Both the position numbers and the translations under genes were made by a program. From Pollenia angustigena (lineage: Eukaryota; Arthropoda; Insecta; Diptera; Polleniidae), in NCBI GenBank assembly GCA_930367215.1, contig OV884060.1, positions 98,790,151 through 98,854,150 on the forward strand: 64,000 nt of DNA, read 5' to 3'. Of this stretch, positions 11,047 through 21,436 are shown piece by piece. Each line of letters opens with the position of its first letter. Within the stretch, counting starts at the first letter, position 1. The notes below the pieces were generated by a model. It did no database searches, was not told the origin of the DNA, and saw only the letters and a list, made by a program, of their open reading frames with translations.

Positions 11047-11427
11047 ATTGAAGAAGAACAAAACTGCAAGGTCGAGTGGCACTTTTTCGCGACGTCCCAC
11101 GGTAAGGGCCCATGCGATGCGTTAGGGGGAACCCTAAAACGCATGGCGACTAAGGCAAGTTTGCAAAGGCCATATACTGTCCAGATCTTAAATGTACAAC
11201 ATTTGTTTTCGTGGATTCAAAGCAAGGAAATTGCCATTAACACAGTTTTATGCACTCAAAAAGAACACGATGCCATGGAGCGACGAATTTAAAACAGATA
11301 TAATAATGTCAAAACTATAACTGGAACGCAAAAGTTTCATTGCTTCATACCAAATATTTCTGATATGTCAATTAATGTAAAGCGGTACTCTTCGTCTGCC
11401 GACGTGCTAAATTTAAAGTTACTTTAA
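11047..11427 (+). pseudogene. Outer transposase-like gene, 3' part
   Basis: This continues exactly in frame from codon ATA at 7394-7396. The first residues are IEEEQNCKVEWHFF, followed by the family motif ATSHGKGPCDALGGTLKR. An in-frame TAA lies at 11290-11292 after AMERRI; past it the same frame continues (NRYNNVKTITGTQKFHCFIP...) to a TAA at 11425-11427. That downstream stretch resembles the C-terminus expected of the family, so the 11290 stop looks like a point mutation. The unbroken gene would be about 680 codons. Both the insertion and the stop make this copy dead. Confidence 0.7.
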
Positions 11428-11502
11428 TTTTATAACGATGCCAAGACAATTGAAATTTTTAATATATATTGTAATTAAGTATAAGCAGCAAAATAAGAAA
11501 GA

Positions 11503-12007
11503 TTTTTTCTTCATAAATGTATTTTTAACTGTAAAATAATTTTTAAAATGTATTTTTAACAAGGTGGTCTCTTAAATGCTCTTCTCCTGTGCAAACAAGG
11601 AGTCGGGGCCCATTTTTTTATTGCTGATTCTTAAAGCCAAAATTATGAGGAATCCAAAAAAAAAAAAAAATTTGCCGGAAAATTTAGGAGCTTCTGTGGA
11701 AAATCGGAAAATTTAATTTTCTTGGGAAAATTTAAAGGTAAATTTCTAAGAAAAATTAGGAAAATTTTATTTTTCAATTAAAGCCTGATTCAATACCTTT
11801 CCAACGAGCTATCACTCGTTGCGATCGCTTTAGTAGGGGTCCCTTATGAAGAATTCTTCAATTTTGTCACATGACAGTGGTGCAAAAAATAATGTAGGTA
11901 CATTATTTTTTGCTGGGCAATCGATTGAGACTATTTATTTTAAAATCGGAGAGGGGTCGTCCAAAAATTTGCCAATTTTGATCGTTTTCATATGGAATTG
12001 CTCTATA
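11503..12007 (-). repeat. Right long terminal inverted repeat of outer transposon
   Basis: Inverted partner of 4831-5325. It has a roughly 30-bp extra segment near 11808-11840 absent from the left arm, and lacks the poly-T and TGGTGGTGTACACCA palindrome region seen near 4970 in the left arm. Confidence 0.85.
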
Positions 12008-12913
12008 TTTAATTTTATAAAGAAAGCTTAAAACAGTTCCCATGTAAATCCCACTGCCAAAATAACCCCAAATATATTAAAATATTAGATTTTGTAATAA
12101 AAATGCTAAGATTTATCTTAAATTTATAATCTGAGATTCAAATTTGTATATTTATATTGCATTCAATAACAACTGCAAAAATTCAAAATTCTAAGTAAAT
12201 GAGTTTTTTGCGCATCATAGTCCAATTTGTGATCAACATAGAGCTCTGAATTATTTGTATAAAAATACAAATAGACAGCTTGCAAAATAATTGAAAATCT
12301 TGAATTAAGAACAAGTTTGAAAATTAATATTGCATTTTTAAAATTGATAAAAGTATGAATGCAAATTTATATAAAACATTTCATTTTCAAGGTCACAATA
12401 GTTATACCAAGGGAAACCGTAAATATGCAATTGCATGTTTTTGCTTGTGCGACCAATGATGTAGAAAAAATAAATGTATCCTTTTTAGGACTTTTAACAT
12501 GGATTTCTTAGTGCATATCTAACTAACCCTCTGCAGCATTTTTTTCATAATTTACTTAAAATAGAATTTTTGCATCATTTTTTAAGTTTATATCGCATAT
12601 ACCACCTTTTTGAAACCTATTTTGATAAATGTAAATTTTTTTAGGCTCAAGCATAATTAAAAAGTTTATAGGGTAAAGTAATATTGAGATTTTTTTCAAA
12701 TTTTTCGGAAGAGGTTTGGAGGTCCTCAAGTCTTATTTTTGCCAAAAATCGTGTTTGCCGGCCTTTTTAAGTTTTTTTTTCACAACTTTGTCAAAACTAA
12801 GATTTATTCACTTTTAAGGAAACATTTTAAAAGAAAAATGTCCAAGCTTTATATTGGTGGGTGTACAATAACTATAAATTTTTGCAATGCATTTGCTCAT
12901 TTATGCACCCTAC
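12008..12913. other. AT-rich spacer with a hAT-end fragment
   Basis: No gene is seen. CAAGGGAAACCGTAAATATG at 12408-12427 and the following 28 bases match the inverted right end of the hAT at 28703-30438, so a fragment of that family is present. The rest is not recognised. Confidence 0.4.
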
Positions 12914-13145
12914 AAAATTTTTCGTAATTTTTCCAAAAAATTTGTAAATAACGCTTTATAACTTTTAAAATTTTTATGAAAATGAAAACAAACCAACAAT
13001 GCAGTTTGAAAGATCAATTTATTCTAAATAAAATTTTTCGTAATTTTTCCAAAAAATTTGTAAATAACGCTTTATAACTTTTAAAATTTTTATGAAAATG
13101 AAAACAAACCAACAATGCAGTTTGAAAGATCAATTTATTCTAAAT
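12914..13145. repeat. 116-bp tandem duplication (two units)
   Basis: Units 12914-13029 and 13030-13145 appear identical by eye. They start AAAATTTTTCG and end before TAACTTAGAGCC. Non-coding; lies directly at the left edge of the element at 13152. Confidence 0.85.
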
Positions 13146-13810
13146 AACTTAGAGCCACTTTTTGGGTTAGAGATTAGCGATTAAATTAACTTTAATCTCC
13201 GTATTTAATTTTTGAGTTGTATTTTTTTAACTTTTTTTTGCTAGTTTAAGCGGCCAACGGTGGTGGCTTAAACCTAAACTGTCAACATACACATGTTTTA
13301 CATAAAGAACTTGCAAAAATATAAACAAAACATACATTTTAAAACATTGCTTAGCACTTTTATATAATTTTTCCATTCTATATTTGTTCTTTAATATATT
13401 TTTTCTTTAAACGCAAAAAATGTCTACCTTGTAAACAATATTAAATTCGCGCAATTTCTTCTTCTTTTTTGAAAACATCCCCAGCAAAAACTTGGTAATG
13501 ACTTGCCATTACTGAACAACTTACTTTTCAATGACTACTTCATACCATCTGCATTACATAGAAGTAGTTTGGTAATGGCTGACATATAATCTGATACCTA
13601 ACTACTTGTGTATGAGTTGATTAACGAAATTTATAATTCATTCGTAATAAAATGCATCTACGGTTGAAGTTTTTTCAAATCTAATACAAATTGATTTAAA
13701 ATATTTGTTCTTACAAATTTGAATATGAAATTTGAATATGAAAAATTATGCTGTACTGAAATTTTATAGTCATGACATGTTAGTTGTAATTTTGGTGACA
13801 TCGGAGTAAT

Positions 13811-13928
13811 AAGTTATTTAAGTCCCTATTTGTAAGCGAATGTGGTAATGACTTATTTAACTCCCTAATTGTAAGCGAATGTGGTAATGACTTATTTAAC
13901 TCCCTATTTGTAAGCGAGGGTGGTAAGT
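13811..13928 (+). repeat. 39-bp minisatellite, three units
   Basis: The unit ACTTATTTAACTCCCTATTT followed by GTAAGCGAATGTGGTAATG occurs about three times with small changes. The length is a multiple of three, which produces a spurious 13-residue repeat on the minus strand. It recurs at 14853-14970. Confidence 0.8.
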
Positions 13929-14162
13929 AGTTGCCTCCAATAATTTCCCAGCAAAAACTTGGTAATGACATGCCATTACTGAACAACTTACTTTTCAATG
14001 ACTACTACATACCATCTTCATTACATAGAAGTAGTTTGGTAATGACTTATTTAACTCCCTATTTGTAAGCGAGGGTGGTAAGTAGTTGCCTACAATAATT
14101 TAATCTCATATTTACGCTCTTAATTGAGTAAAACAACGTTTTTTTTATACAAAAACTACACT

Positions 14163-14340
14163 GCCCCGGTAGACTAGCTGGTAGTGAGCTAGTCTATCAG
14201 CATCGACAAAATAAAAAATAAAACAAAGTAAAATAAAATAAGAAAAAATAGAAAAAAAAATAAAGTAAAATAAAATAAGAAAAAATAGAAAAAAAAAAAT
14301 AATAATAAAAAAAAGTAACAAAAAAAAATTTTTTTAAAGT
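14163..14340 (+). mobile_element. tRNA-derived SINE-like copy, internally truncated
   Basis: Starts GCCCCGGTAGACTAGCTGGT and continues to AGTCTATCAGCA as in 14603-14676, then jumps to an A/AATAA-rich tail. The B-box half is missing. Same head family as 14603 and 41466. Confidence 0.55.
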
Positions 14341-14602
14341 CATTCAATGTTAGTTGTAATTTTGGTGACATCGGAGTAATAACTTTTTAACTCCCTATTT
14401 GTAAGCGAGGGAGGTAAGTACTTGCCTCCAATGACATCACCGTGTTAAAATAATGAGTTAAAATGCCAATGTATAAGTAGTGAAGAGTCGTTATATTAGC
14501 TTTTTAACTCATTACTTTGCAATGTAAGTTTTTGCTGGGTTAATCTCATATTTACGCTCTTAATTGAGTAAAAACATCGTTTTTTTATACAAAAACTACA
14601 CT

Positions 14603-14815
14603 GCCCCGGTAGACTAGCTGGTAGTGAGCTAGTCTATCAGCACCGAGGTTGCGCGATCGAATCCCGCCAGAGACAGAAAAAAAAAATAAAAAATAAAACA
14701 AAATAAAATAAAATAAGAAAAAATAGAGAAAAAAACATAAAGTAAAATAAAATAAGAAAAAATAGAAAAAAAATAATTTAAAAAATATAATAAAAAAAAA
14801 ATTTGTTTAAAGTCA
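14603..14815 (+). mobile_element. tRNA-derived SINE-like copy
   Basis: The 74-bp head (14603-14676) is tRNA-like: GCCCCGG start, an A-box-like GACTAGCTGGTAGTGAGC and a B-box-like GCGATCGAATCCCGCC, followed by a long (AAAATA)n-type tail. The head matches 41466-41392 (minus). A real tRNA is unlikely because the acceptor stem does not close. RNA polymerase III promoter function is inferred. Confidence 0.6.
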
Positions 14816-14852
14816 TGACATGTTAGTTGTAATTTTGGTGACATCGGAGTAA

Positions 14853-14970
14853 TAACTTATTTAAGTCCCTATTTGTAAGCGAATGTGGTAATGACTTATT
14901 TAACTCCCTAATTGTAAGCGAATGTGGTAATGACTTATTTAACTCCCTATTTGTAAGCGAGGGTGGTAAG
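14853..14970 (+). repeat. 39-bp minisatellite, second block
   Basis: Near-identical to 13811-13928 including flanks (13771-14080 versus 14813-15122), so the whole segment of about 300 bp was duplicated with a spacing of about 1042 bp. Confidence 0.8.
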
Positions 14971-15454
14971 TAGTTGCCTCCAATAATTTCCCAGCAAAAA
15001 CTTGGTAATGACATGCCATTACTGAACAACTTACTTTTCAATGACTACTACATACCATCTTCATTACATAGAAGTAGTTTGGTAATGACTTATTTAACTC
15101 CCTATTTGTAAGCGAGGGTGGTAAGTACTTGCCTCCAATGACATCACCGTGTTAAAATAATGAGTTAAAATGCTAATGTATAAGTAGTGAAGAGTCGTTA
15201 TATTAGCTTTTTAACTCATTACTTTGCAATGTAAGTTTTTGCTGGGAAGTTTTTGCTGGGTCCATATTGCTTGATAAAAAGTTGATATTTGCAAAAAAAA
15301 TGTTGCCATTTATTTGTGCTCAGTATGGTAGCGCTACTTGGTTTAAGCCACCACCCAAAAATATCAAATTCAATTGATACTAGATTAACTTAATTCTCAG
15401 ATTAGCTAATTATAGAATAAAATTAACTTTAATCTCAAACCCAAAAAGTGGCTC

Positions 15455-15879
15455 TTAGAAACAAATATTTTTTCGCTCTTACCGTGCCTGAGTTATACAT
15501 ACCGGTTTTCAGATTTGTACCCAGTTTACAAATAAAACTCAAACGTTTTATTTTGCATGTTAAGCCATCTTACGCACTCACACAATTTTTATCTGTTAAA
15601 ATAACAAATGTAACAATTGTTTTCTACTCAAATTTCAAAAGTAACAAGGAAAACCTATAGTTTTTTGCATACACACAAGTTATCTGCCCGAGTAACAAAA
15701 AAACATCTGTAGGCAAACTGTTACTCTTCACAAATTACCTAACTAACAAAACAAACTCAAAAAATTTCAGAATGTAATAAAACAACTTGTAACAGAAATG
15801 AAAACTACGCACCAGTTCGTAATTAAACCAATAACAAACACAAGTTGTTACTAATTGTTGTTGGTTAGTTTTAATGGGA
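15455..15879. other. Spacer, nothing recognised
   Basis: AT-rich with many AACAA/TAACAA words. The 70-codon frame at 15448-15660 starts inside the TIR and has no motif. Confidence 0.45.
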
Positions 15880-16210
15880 CCTATGGTTAATTGTGGACCC
15901 ACTAGCATAACATTTTGTCATGACATAGTACAACACTATCGTAAAGGTAATTGTTGCCAATTTTATATAAATAATAAAATTTTTAAGGATATAAGGAAGT
16001 GTTAGCATCAAAAGCCATGTTCGGAAGCAGTATGTATTTGGATAAAAGCTACAGACAAATAAGGACCAATTTTAATAAAATTGGGTAAGATTATTTTGAT
16101 TGCACTAAAATTAGGTTAGACTTAAAGATGGGTCTGGACCAATATTTTAAAGTGTTGCACACATCAGCACAAATGCATAATAAACTCTCCACTATAGTGG
16201 TGTGGGTATA
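15880..16210 (+). repeat. DINE-1-like / fly dispersed repeat remnant
   Basis: Shares blocks with 38221-38560: TGGGACC-ATGG--AAT-TGGACCCA, then AAAGC-AT-TTCGG, and AATAAAATT-G--A. Non-coding. Confidence 0.4.
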
Positions 16211-16901
16211 ATTTAATACTCGTAATATCTATATATAAATCGGCAAAGGCAAAACATTTAAGAACACTTTCTTCCTCTGTTTGTCAACCGATTTGAACAA
16301 ATAAAGGTATTTCTTACAGAATTGCACAATATATATTTTATTAAAATCTGTTCAATATTTTCAGAGTTATAAGCGTTAAAATTTGCTACTAACACATATG
16401 TATGCAGAACACAAAATTTGTTTTTTTATATTATCAAATAATAAAAACAAACAGGGTGGTCGATTATTCGACATTTTTTAGAAACCGGTTTTCGAATATT
16501 TCAAGTATATAAATCAGCACAGGCAAAACAGTGAAGAACGCTTTCTTCCTTTGTTTGTTAACCGAATCTCAATAGAAAGAAAAAAGTACCAAAAAGGGGA
16601 AATACGGGTTTTCCGTCCAGCATCTGATAATTTTTAAATTCTCTATAATATTGAATTTAGAAATATAATACTATAGGTGCAGGGTCCTGAGTAAATGACA
16701 AACTACAAGATGAAAAATGTTGGTACTTTTTGTTTTTCATCTGGTTGGTACTTTTAGAATATCTATTAATATTCGATCTATAACGATCAAATTAAACATG
16801 CATGTTCCTTAGTGAATAAGAATATGTAACGGGAGCTTCTTGGTACTTTATCGTTCGACATCTGGTACTTTGATTATATTTCGTTTATTTTAGACAAATC
16901 A
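16211..16901. other. Non-coding repeat debris
   Basis: Two related blocks (16228-16290 and 16508-16565) share TATATAAATC-GCA-AGGCAAAACA and TTTCTTCCT-TGTTTGT. Near 16680-16870 there is a block with CCTGAGTAAATGACAA, echoed after the LINE at 19680-19740 (CCTGAGCGGATGACAA), suggesting the LINE at 17137 lies inside that repeat. Confidence 0.35.
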
Positions 16902-17133
16902 GGGGCCTAATTCTGGCAGTCGTTATAGAGTACTTTCTCGATTCGAAAGCAATTTAATATCTAATTATTTCAGTCAATACTGAACGAATCGGAATAATTT
17001 TTTCAGTGTTATAAAGCATTAGTTTATGTTTCCCAATACTGAAAAAATGATTTCGATTCGTTCAGTATCGACTGAAATAAAATTGCTTTCGAATCGAGAA
17101 ATTACTCGATCACGACTGCCAAAATTAGGCCCC
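16902..17133. mobile_element. 232-bp near-palindromic MITE
   Basis: Starts GGGGCCTAATTCTGGCAGTC; the complement of the other end reads GGGGCCTAATTTTGGCAGTC. The arms are about 100 bp each with few mismatches and a short centre. It sits at the junction where LINE A ORF1 sequence begins (AGGTAAACACTAATGACATT at 17134), with CAAATCA on the left matching the LINE sequence upstream, so it inserted into the LINE copy. Confidence 0.75.
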
Positions 17134-17136
17134 AGG

Positions 17137-19640
17137 TAAACACTAATGACATTCAGGCTCCGCAGCCTAGGACGCTAACGTCCTAAAATCAAACCATGTG
17201 CCATTGCAAGGTGCTTCGCCAAGTAATGATGAAACTCCAGTTTCTAATTTAAGTCGTCTAGAAAAAACCATGGAAACATTTGTGCAAACAGTAAATAATT
17301 TTACGAACTCAATGGGTAATATGATGCAGGAAATTCTTAGAATGCAATCGATGTTATTGCAAGCTGTACTTAACAACCCATGAACTGTTTAAAAATTTGT
17401 TTTTGGAACGTAAACGGCATCCGCCAACATAAAAATGAATTAGAATACTTTCTTAAAAATAAACAAATTGATGTCATGATGATTTCTGAAACTCATTTGA
17501 CCTCAAGAAATACGTTTAAAATCAATGGTTATATACTATATGATACCAAGGACCCTCGAGATAGAGCTTGTGGAGGTTCTGCCATTTTAATAAAAACCCG
17601 AGTCAAACACTACTGAATGTGTGATCATCGTGAAGATTATCTCCAAGCAACGAACATTTGCGTTGAGGAATTAAATAGAAACCTAGTATTTTCATCGTTA
17701 TACTCCCTGCCTAGATTTTCAATATCCGAGGGCCAATATTATAAATATTTTAAATCATTAGGACCGTGTTTCCTAGCCGCTGGCGATTATAACGCTAAAC
17801 ATACATTCTGGGGGTCGCGACTTATAACACCAAAGGGTCGTGTTTTATTTAAACAAGTTCTAAAATGGATTTAAATGTGGTAGCGAGCGGACAACCAACA
17901 TATTGGCCTACTGATCATCAAAAAATTCCAGATGTCACCGATTTCGGCGTGGTTAAAAACATTCCCATAGAAACGATTCATGTTGAAGCTTCCCTAGAAT
18001 TATCTTCCGACCACACACCCACAATTGTTATTATAATGAAGCCCAATAGAATTGTACCTCCAACTGGTTACTTAGAGACGACAGCTACGCAAATTAATTG
18101 GTTAAAATATAAAAAATATCTCAGTACCCATTGCACAGAAAAAATTCCGCTCAGTACACCGGATTATGTAGATCGCTCTATTGACAATTTTGACAGTTTC
18201 CTGAAACTAGCTGTTCAACATTCCAATATTGCCCCCAAAAAAACATAAACTATTAAAATATATTCCACAGAGCGTTTCTTGTCTGAAAAAAAGGAGACCT
18301 CGAAGAGAGTGGCAAGTGCACAGATCTCCTCAACTTAAGAACTTACTTAAAGAGTGTACAAAAAGACTAAGAAAGTTACTGCAGACTTAGAAAACGGCTT
18401 CTCTGGAAAAATATCTTAAGGAACTTGATGCAACCCCACAATCAAACTACTCATTATGTCAATCATTTAAAAAACGTATTTACCCCAAATATATCTCACG
18501 ATATTGCGCTGTTCCCCTAAGATTTGAGTTAAGAGAAATCGAAAAGGCTATTTGTGATTTAAACGCCAAGAAGGCTCCTGGTTTTGATAAGATCAGCAGC
18601 AAAATGCTTTTGGAGCTACCCAGCATAGCAAAGAAAATTATTCTTTTAATTTTTAATGCTATTTTACGCCTTGAATACTATCCTCAAAAGTGGAAGGTTT
18701 CCTTAGTCACCATGATACCTAAACCAGGAAAGGATCACACAAAAGTTGAGTCATATAGGCCTATAAGCTTACTTTCTAATATATTAAAGCTGTTTCAGAA
18801 GCTGTTAACGTCAAAATTAACCCTAATTTTAAATGAAAATATATGTATTCCTAGCCACCAATTAGGCTTTAGAAGAGAACACAGCACAATTGAGCAAACC
18901 CATCGTCTAGTAAACGCAATAAGAAAAGCCTTTGAAGAAAGAAAATATTGTTCCGCTCTCTTCATCGATGTTTCTCAAGCTTTTGATATAGTTTGGCATG
19001 AAGGCTTATTACATAAATTGAAGCTAAACTTACCAGTAAACACACACAAGCTGTTAGAAAGCTACTTTGTCGGTCGAAAGTTTATTATTAAAGAAGGTGA
19101 TTATTTAAGCTCTCCTCAGCAAATTGACACTGGAGTCCCTCTGGGAAGCATCCTGGGCCCACTTATACATAATATATACCTCGGATATGCCAACAAACAA
19201 CTACACCCATACTTCAACATTTCGCCGTTTAACGTGGAAAAGCCATATAGAGGCATAATTAACTCAAATGAAACTAAAAGCCATCCATATTGGAAGAAAC
19301 TCTGTCCTTAGCCTCGACTGCAAACTTCTTCTTTACAACTCCATCTTAAAGCCAATCTGGTGCTATGGTATTCAGTTATGGGGCACTGCCTCGGCATCTA
19401 ATATCGAAACGAATTCAAAGGCGCCAAAATAAACTACTTCGAATAATCACAGCTGCACCTTGGTATGTTAAAAACTCAAATATTCACAAGGATCTCAATG
19501 TTCAATAGGCAGTAAAATACTTAAAAAGACTCGAATTGCACCCGAACCCACTGGCAGGACATAAAATAACGTATTAGGTTAAGATTCGATTAATTATTGT
19601 TAGTTCATATTTAATATATGAAGATTCAATAAATAAATAC
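17137..19640 (+). mobile_element. LINE A copy 1 (jockey-type non-LTR retrotransposon), decayed
   Basis: Contains the end of ORF1 (to 17383) and a broken ORF2. The ORF1 stop and ORF2 start overlap as ATGA at 17380-17383. Compared with copy 2 it keeps the endonuclease middle that copy 2 lost (17650-17760), but has deletions near 18450, and around 19170-19260 where the reverse transcriptase active site should be. The 3' UTR (TTAGGTTAAGATTCGATTAA...) and AATAAATAAATA tail end near 19640. It resembles the Drosophila jockey clade. Confidence 0.8.
17380..19580 (+). pseudogene. LINE A copy 1 ORF2: endonuclease / reverse transcriptase
   Basis: Fragments in different frames show an APE-type endonuclease: CFWNVNGIRQHKNELE, ISETHLTSRNTF, AAGDYNAKHTFWGS and SSDHTPTI (catalytic Asn, Glu, Asp/Asn and Asp-His motifs). 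Reverse transcriptase follows at 18604-19311 with IPKPGKDHTKVESYRPISLL, LGFRREHSTIEQ, LFIDVSQAFDIVWH and TGVPLGSILGPL; the FADD active-site block is deleted. Stops occur at 17614-17616 and between fragments. It would make cDNA by target-primed reverse transcription; this copy is dead. Confidence 0.8.
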
Positions 19641-20608
19641 TGAAAAAAATTAGACATAGAAACATAAAATTAAACATGCAGTGTCCTGAGCGGATGACAA
19701 TCTCTAAAGGAGATTTTTTGATACTTTTTTTGTTATCCAATTGATATTTTCTGATATTTTGTTTATACATATTGAACTTACAAAATTAAATTAACTCACG
19801 TGGAAGATAAAATATGAGCCGTTGGTTAGTCCCTCGCCAAATCGATCCACTAAGACGGAAAACATAAATGATAGAATCATTTAAGTTCATATATTCTTAG
19901 ATATACTGTTTTTTTTCTTATGTGCATACAAATTAATGGTCGAATTTTGACCATTAGGCGAACACTAGGATAAATAATTCAGTAATTTTTGATGTATATT
20001 ATTTGTGTTTATTATACAAACATTAATACATATAACGTTACAAGAAAAATTATAATATCAAAAGAAAGCATAAAAAAACAAATGTAAGACACATGCAATT
20101 TTAAATGTGTGAAAAGAGTACAAACACTAGCCGTGCCTGCGGCGTGACCCTGTGATTTCTTTCCAATGCCAAAGAAGAACACATCAGCGAAATCAACAGC
20201 TGAACCTGGTAACGCCAAGAAAAGAATCACTGATAGGATTTGTTACAATCGAAACTTAATTGGTACACTAGTACAATTCATCCTTTTTGGGTACAATTAA
20301 AAAAAAATTACTACAAAGTTTTATCACTTCTTTGATTAACTCTTTTTTTCTTTTCAATAAATTATTATAAATTATAATAACATATCACCAGCCCTGACCA
20401 GAACCACCAACAAATTATGTAAATTTGTTTTCAAATAGTATATCCCTGTAGGAAGCCTGGGCTCATGTGTTTTCAAATCGCCTCTGTTGTCCATTTTTTA
20501 TTTTGGCACTGTTACACTTTTGTCTGCCTTTGACAAAAAAGAGAAATAGAGAAATTTTTGTTTCTTCTTTTTTTTTTATTTTAAGATAATAAAATTACTT
20601 AAATAACC
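19641..20608. other. Spacer with minor repeat fragments
   Basis: No supported gene. A 35-codon frame starting at 20165 (MPKKNTSAKSTAEPG...) on the + strand has a basic start but no family resemblance I can defend. Confidence 0.35.
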
Positions 20609-21436
20609 ATGGTTCGTTTGTGAAGATTAGTCAACAAATAACAGAGTAACAGTGGAAAAAAGTTCAAACTTCATAAAAAATTTGATGATTTTGTTCAATT
20701 TTGTTTTTTTAAAGTAATTTTTTAAACCAATGATTTAAAAATCCTAATGTTTTATTTCATGCGACATCAGATAATTTTAATATGAACATTTTGCACCTAA
20801 GATTGGTACAAAAATGACAAAGCTACAGAAGATTTAGTAAATTAACCTACATAGAAATTCAATAGTTTTAAGCTATTTTTAATATTTATTGTTACTAAAA
20901 ATTTAGCTTTGTATATTTATTTGTTGTGTTTTTCTTTGATTTTATACAAATCGAAAAGTGGGTTAATTTAATTAATCTTCTGTAACTTTCGATCTGGATC
21001 CTATTGGAAAGGAAAAAATGTTCGTATTGAAATAGGCTAATGTCGTAAGTGATAAAACCTAAAATAATTTAATTTTTTGGTTAAAAAAAAAATATCTTGA
21101 AAAGAGCAAAATTGCAAAAAAAATCATCAAGTTTATAATGCAGTTTGAAAATTTGTCCACTATAAATCTGCCATTTATTGACACATCTTCACAAACGACC
21201 CATGGCTATTTTAGAAATTTTATAACCTTTCACTAAAATGAAAGAAATACATAAACCGTTTAAAATTTTTTAAGATATTTGCATTTCAGTCACATCATCT
21301 TTTTTAAAAACACAAATAACGGTTATTTTGGAAAATCTCAAAAACTGTTCTACTTTTGACAATTCTGACTTTATATTCGGATTCAGCGGAATTTTACATA
21401 AAAATTAGGTGTCAAATTCATTTGGTCAAAAAACTG
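20609..21436. repeat. Copy of the CACTACGTAAC fold-back family
   Basis: Shares long blocks with 35252-36639: AATTCTGACTT-ATATTCGGA, CAGTCACATCATCTTTTT, TTCACTAAAATGAAAGAA, and GACAAAGCTACAGAAGATT. Terminal CACTACG is not preserved. It lies upstream of the DNAAF3 exon, possibly in its intron. Confidence 0.6.

Larger units (their letters stand above)
4831..12007 (+). mobile_element. 7.2 kb long-TIR transposon (outer), unclassified
   Basis: The ends are long inverted repeats (4831-5325 and about 11503-12007) starting TATAGAGCAATTCC. A single transposase-like gene on the + strand lies between them (5735-7396 plus 11047-11427), preceded by a TATA/initiator promoter. A second complete transposon, 7397-11045, sits inside that gene. 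No convincing target duplication flanks the element. The gene resembles a widespread metazoan family of uncharacterised transposase-like proteins with SDGAASQYKN and ATSHGKGPCD motifs. Long TIRs are known in Mutator-like elements, but I cannot prove that relationship. Confidence 0.8.
13480..15260. mobile_element. Bracket-nested MITE cluster (CCCAGCAAAAACTT family)
   Basis: Left ends CCCAGCAAAAACTT occur at 13480, 13947 and 14990; right ends AAGTTTTTGCTGGG finish at 14539, 15246 and 15260. They pair like brackets: 13947-14539, 14990-15246 (a compact 257-bp copy) and the outer 13480-15260. The inside carries the 39-bp minisatellite and two tRNA-like SINEs. The stretch 14092-14138 looks like a paralogous site without the insertion. 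Non-coding. Confidence 0.7.
13152..15454. mobile_element. 2.3 kb Harbinger-like TIR element
   Basis: Left end GAGCCACTTTTTGGGTTAGA and the complement of the right end GAGCCACTTTTTGGGTTTGA are inverted repeats. TTA flanks both sides (13149-13151, 15455-15457), as in PIF/Harbinger (TWA). A second pair of inverted motifs (GGTGGTGGCTTAAACC near 13259 and GGTTTAAGCCACCACCC near 15339) supports one unit. The interior has no transposase; it is filled with MITEs, SINEs and a minisatellite. Confidence 0.7.

Noticed and set aside
4831..12007. One composite element with two genes rather than two nested elements
   Set aside because: The inner unit has its own TIRs and interrupts the outer gene at a point where the flanks rejoin in frame.
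13780..15041. Two near-identical 72-residue minus-strand frames with a 13-residue repeat
   Set aside because: They arise from a 39-bp minisatellite whose unit is a multiple of three; no start context or composition suggests a protein.
13480..15260. CRISPR-like array of regularly spaced repeats
   Set aside because: Repeats are long, direct and inverted, A/T-rich and explained by MITEs and a minisatellite in a eukaryotic genome.
20165..20277. Short basic frame MPKKNTSAKSTAEPG as a host first exon
   Set aside because: No homologous family recognised, no clear donor site, and it lies among repeats.
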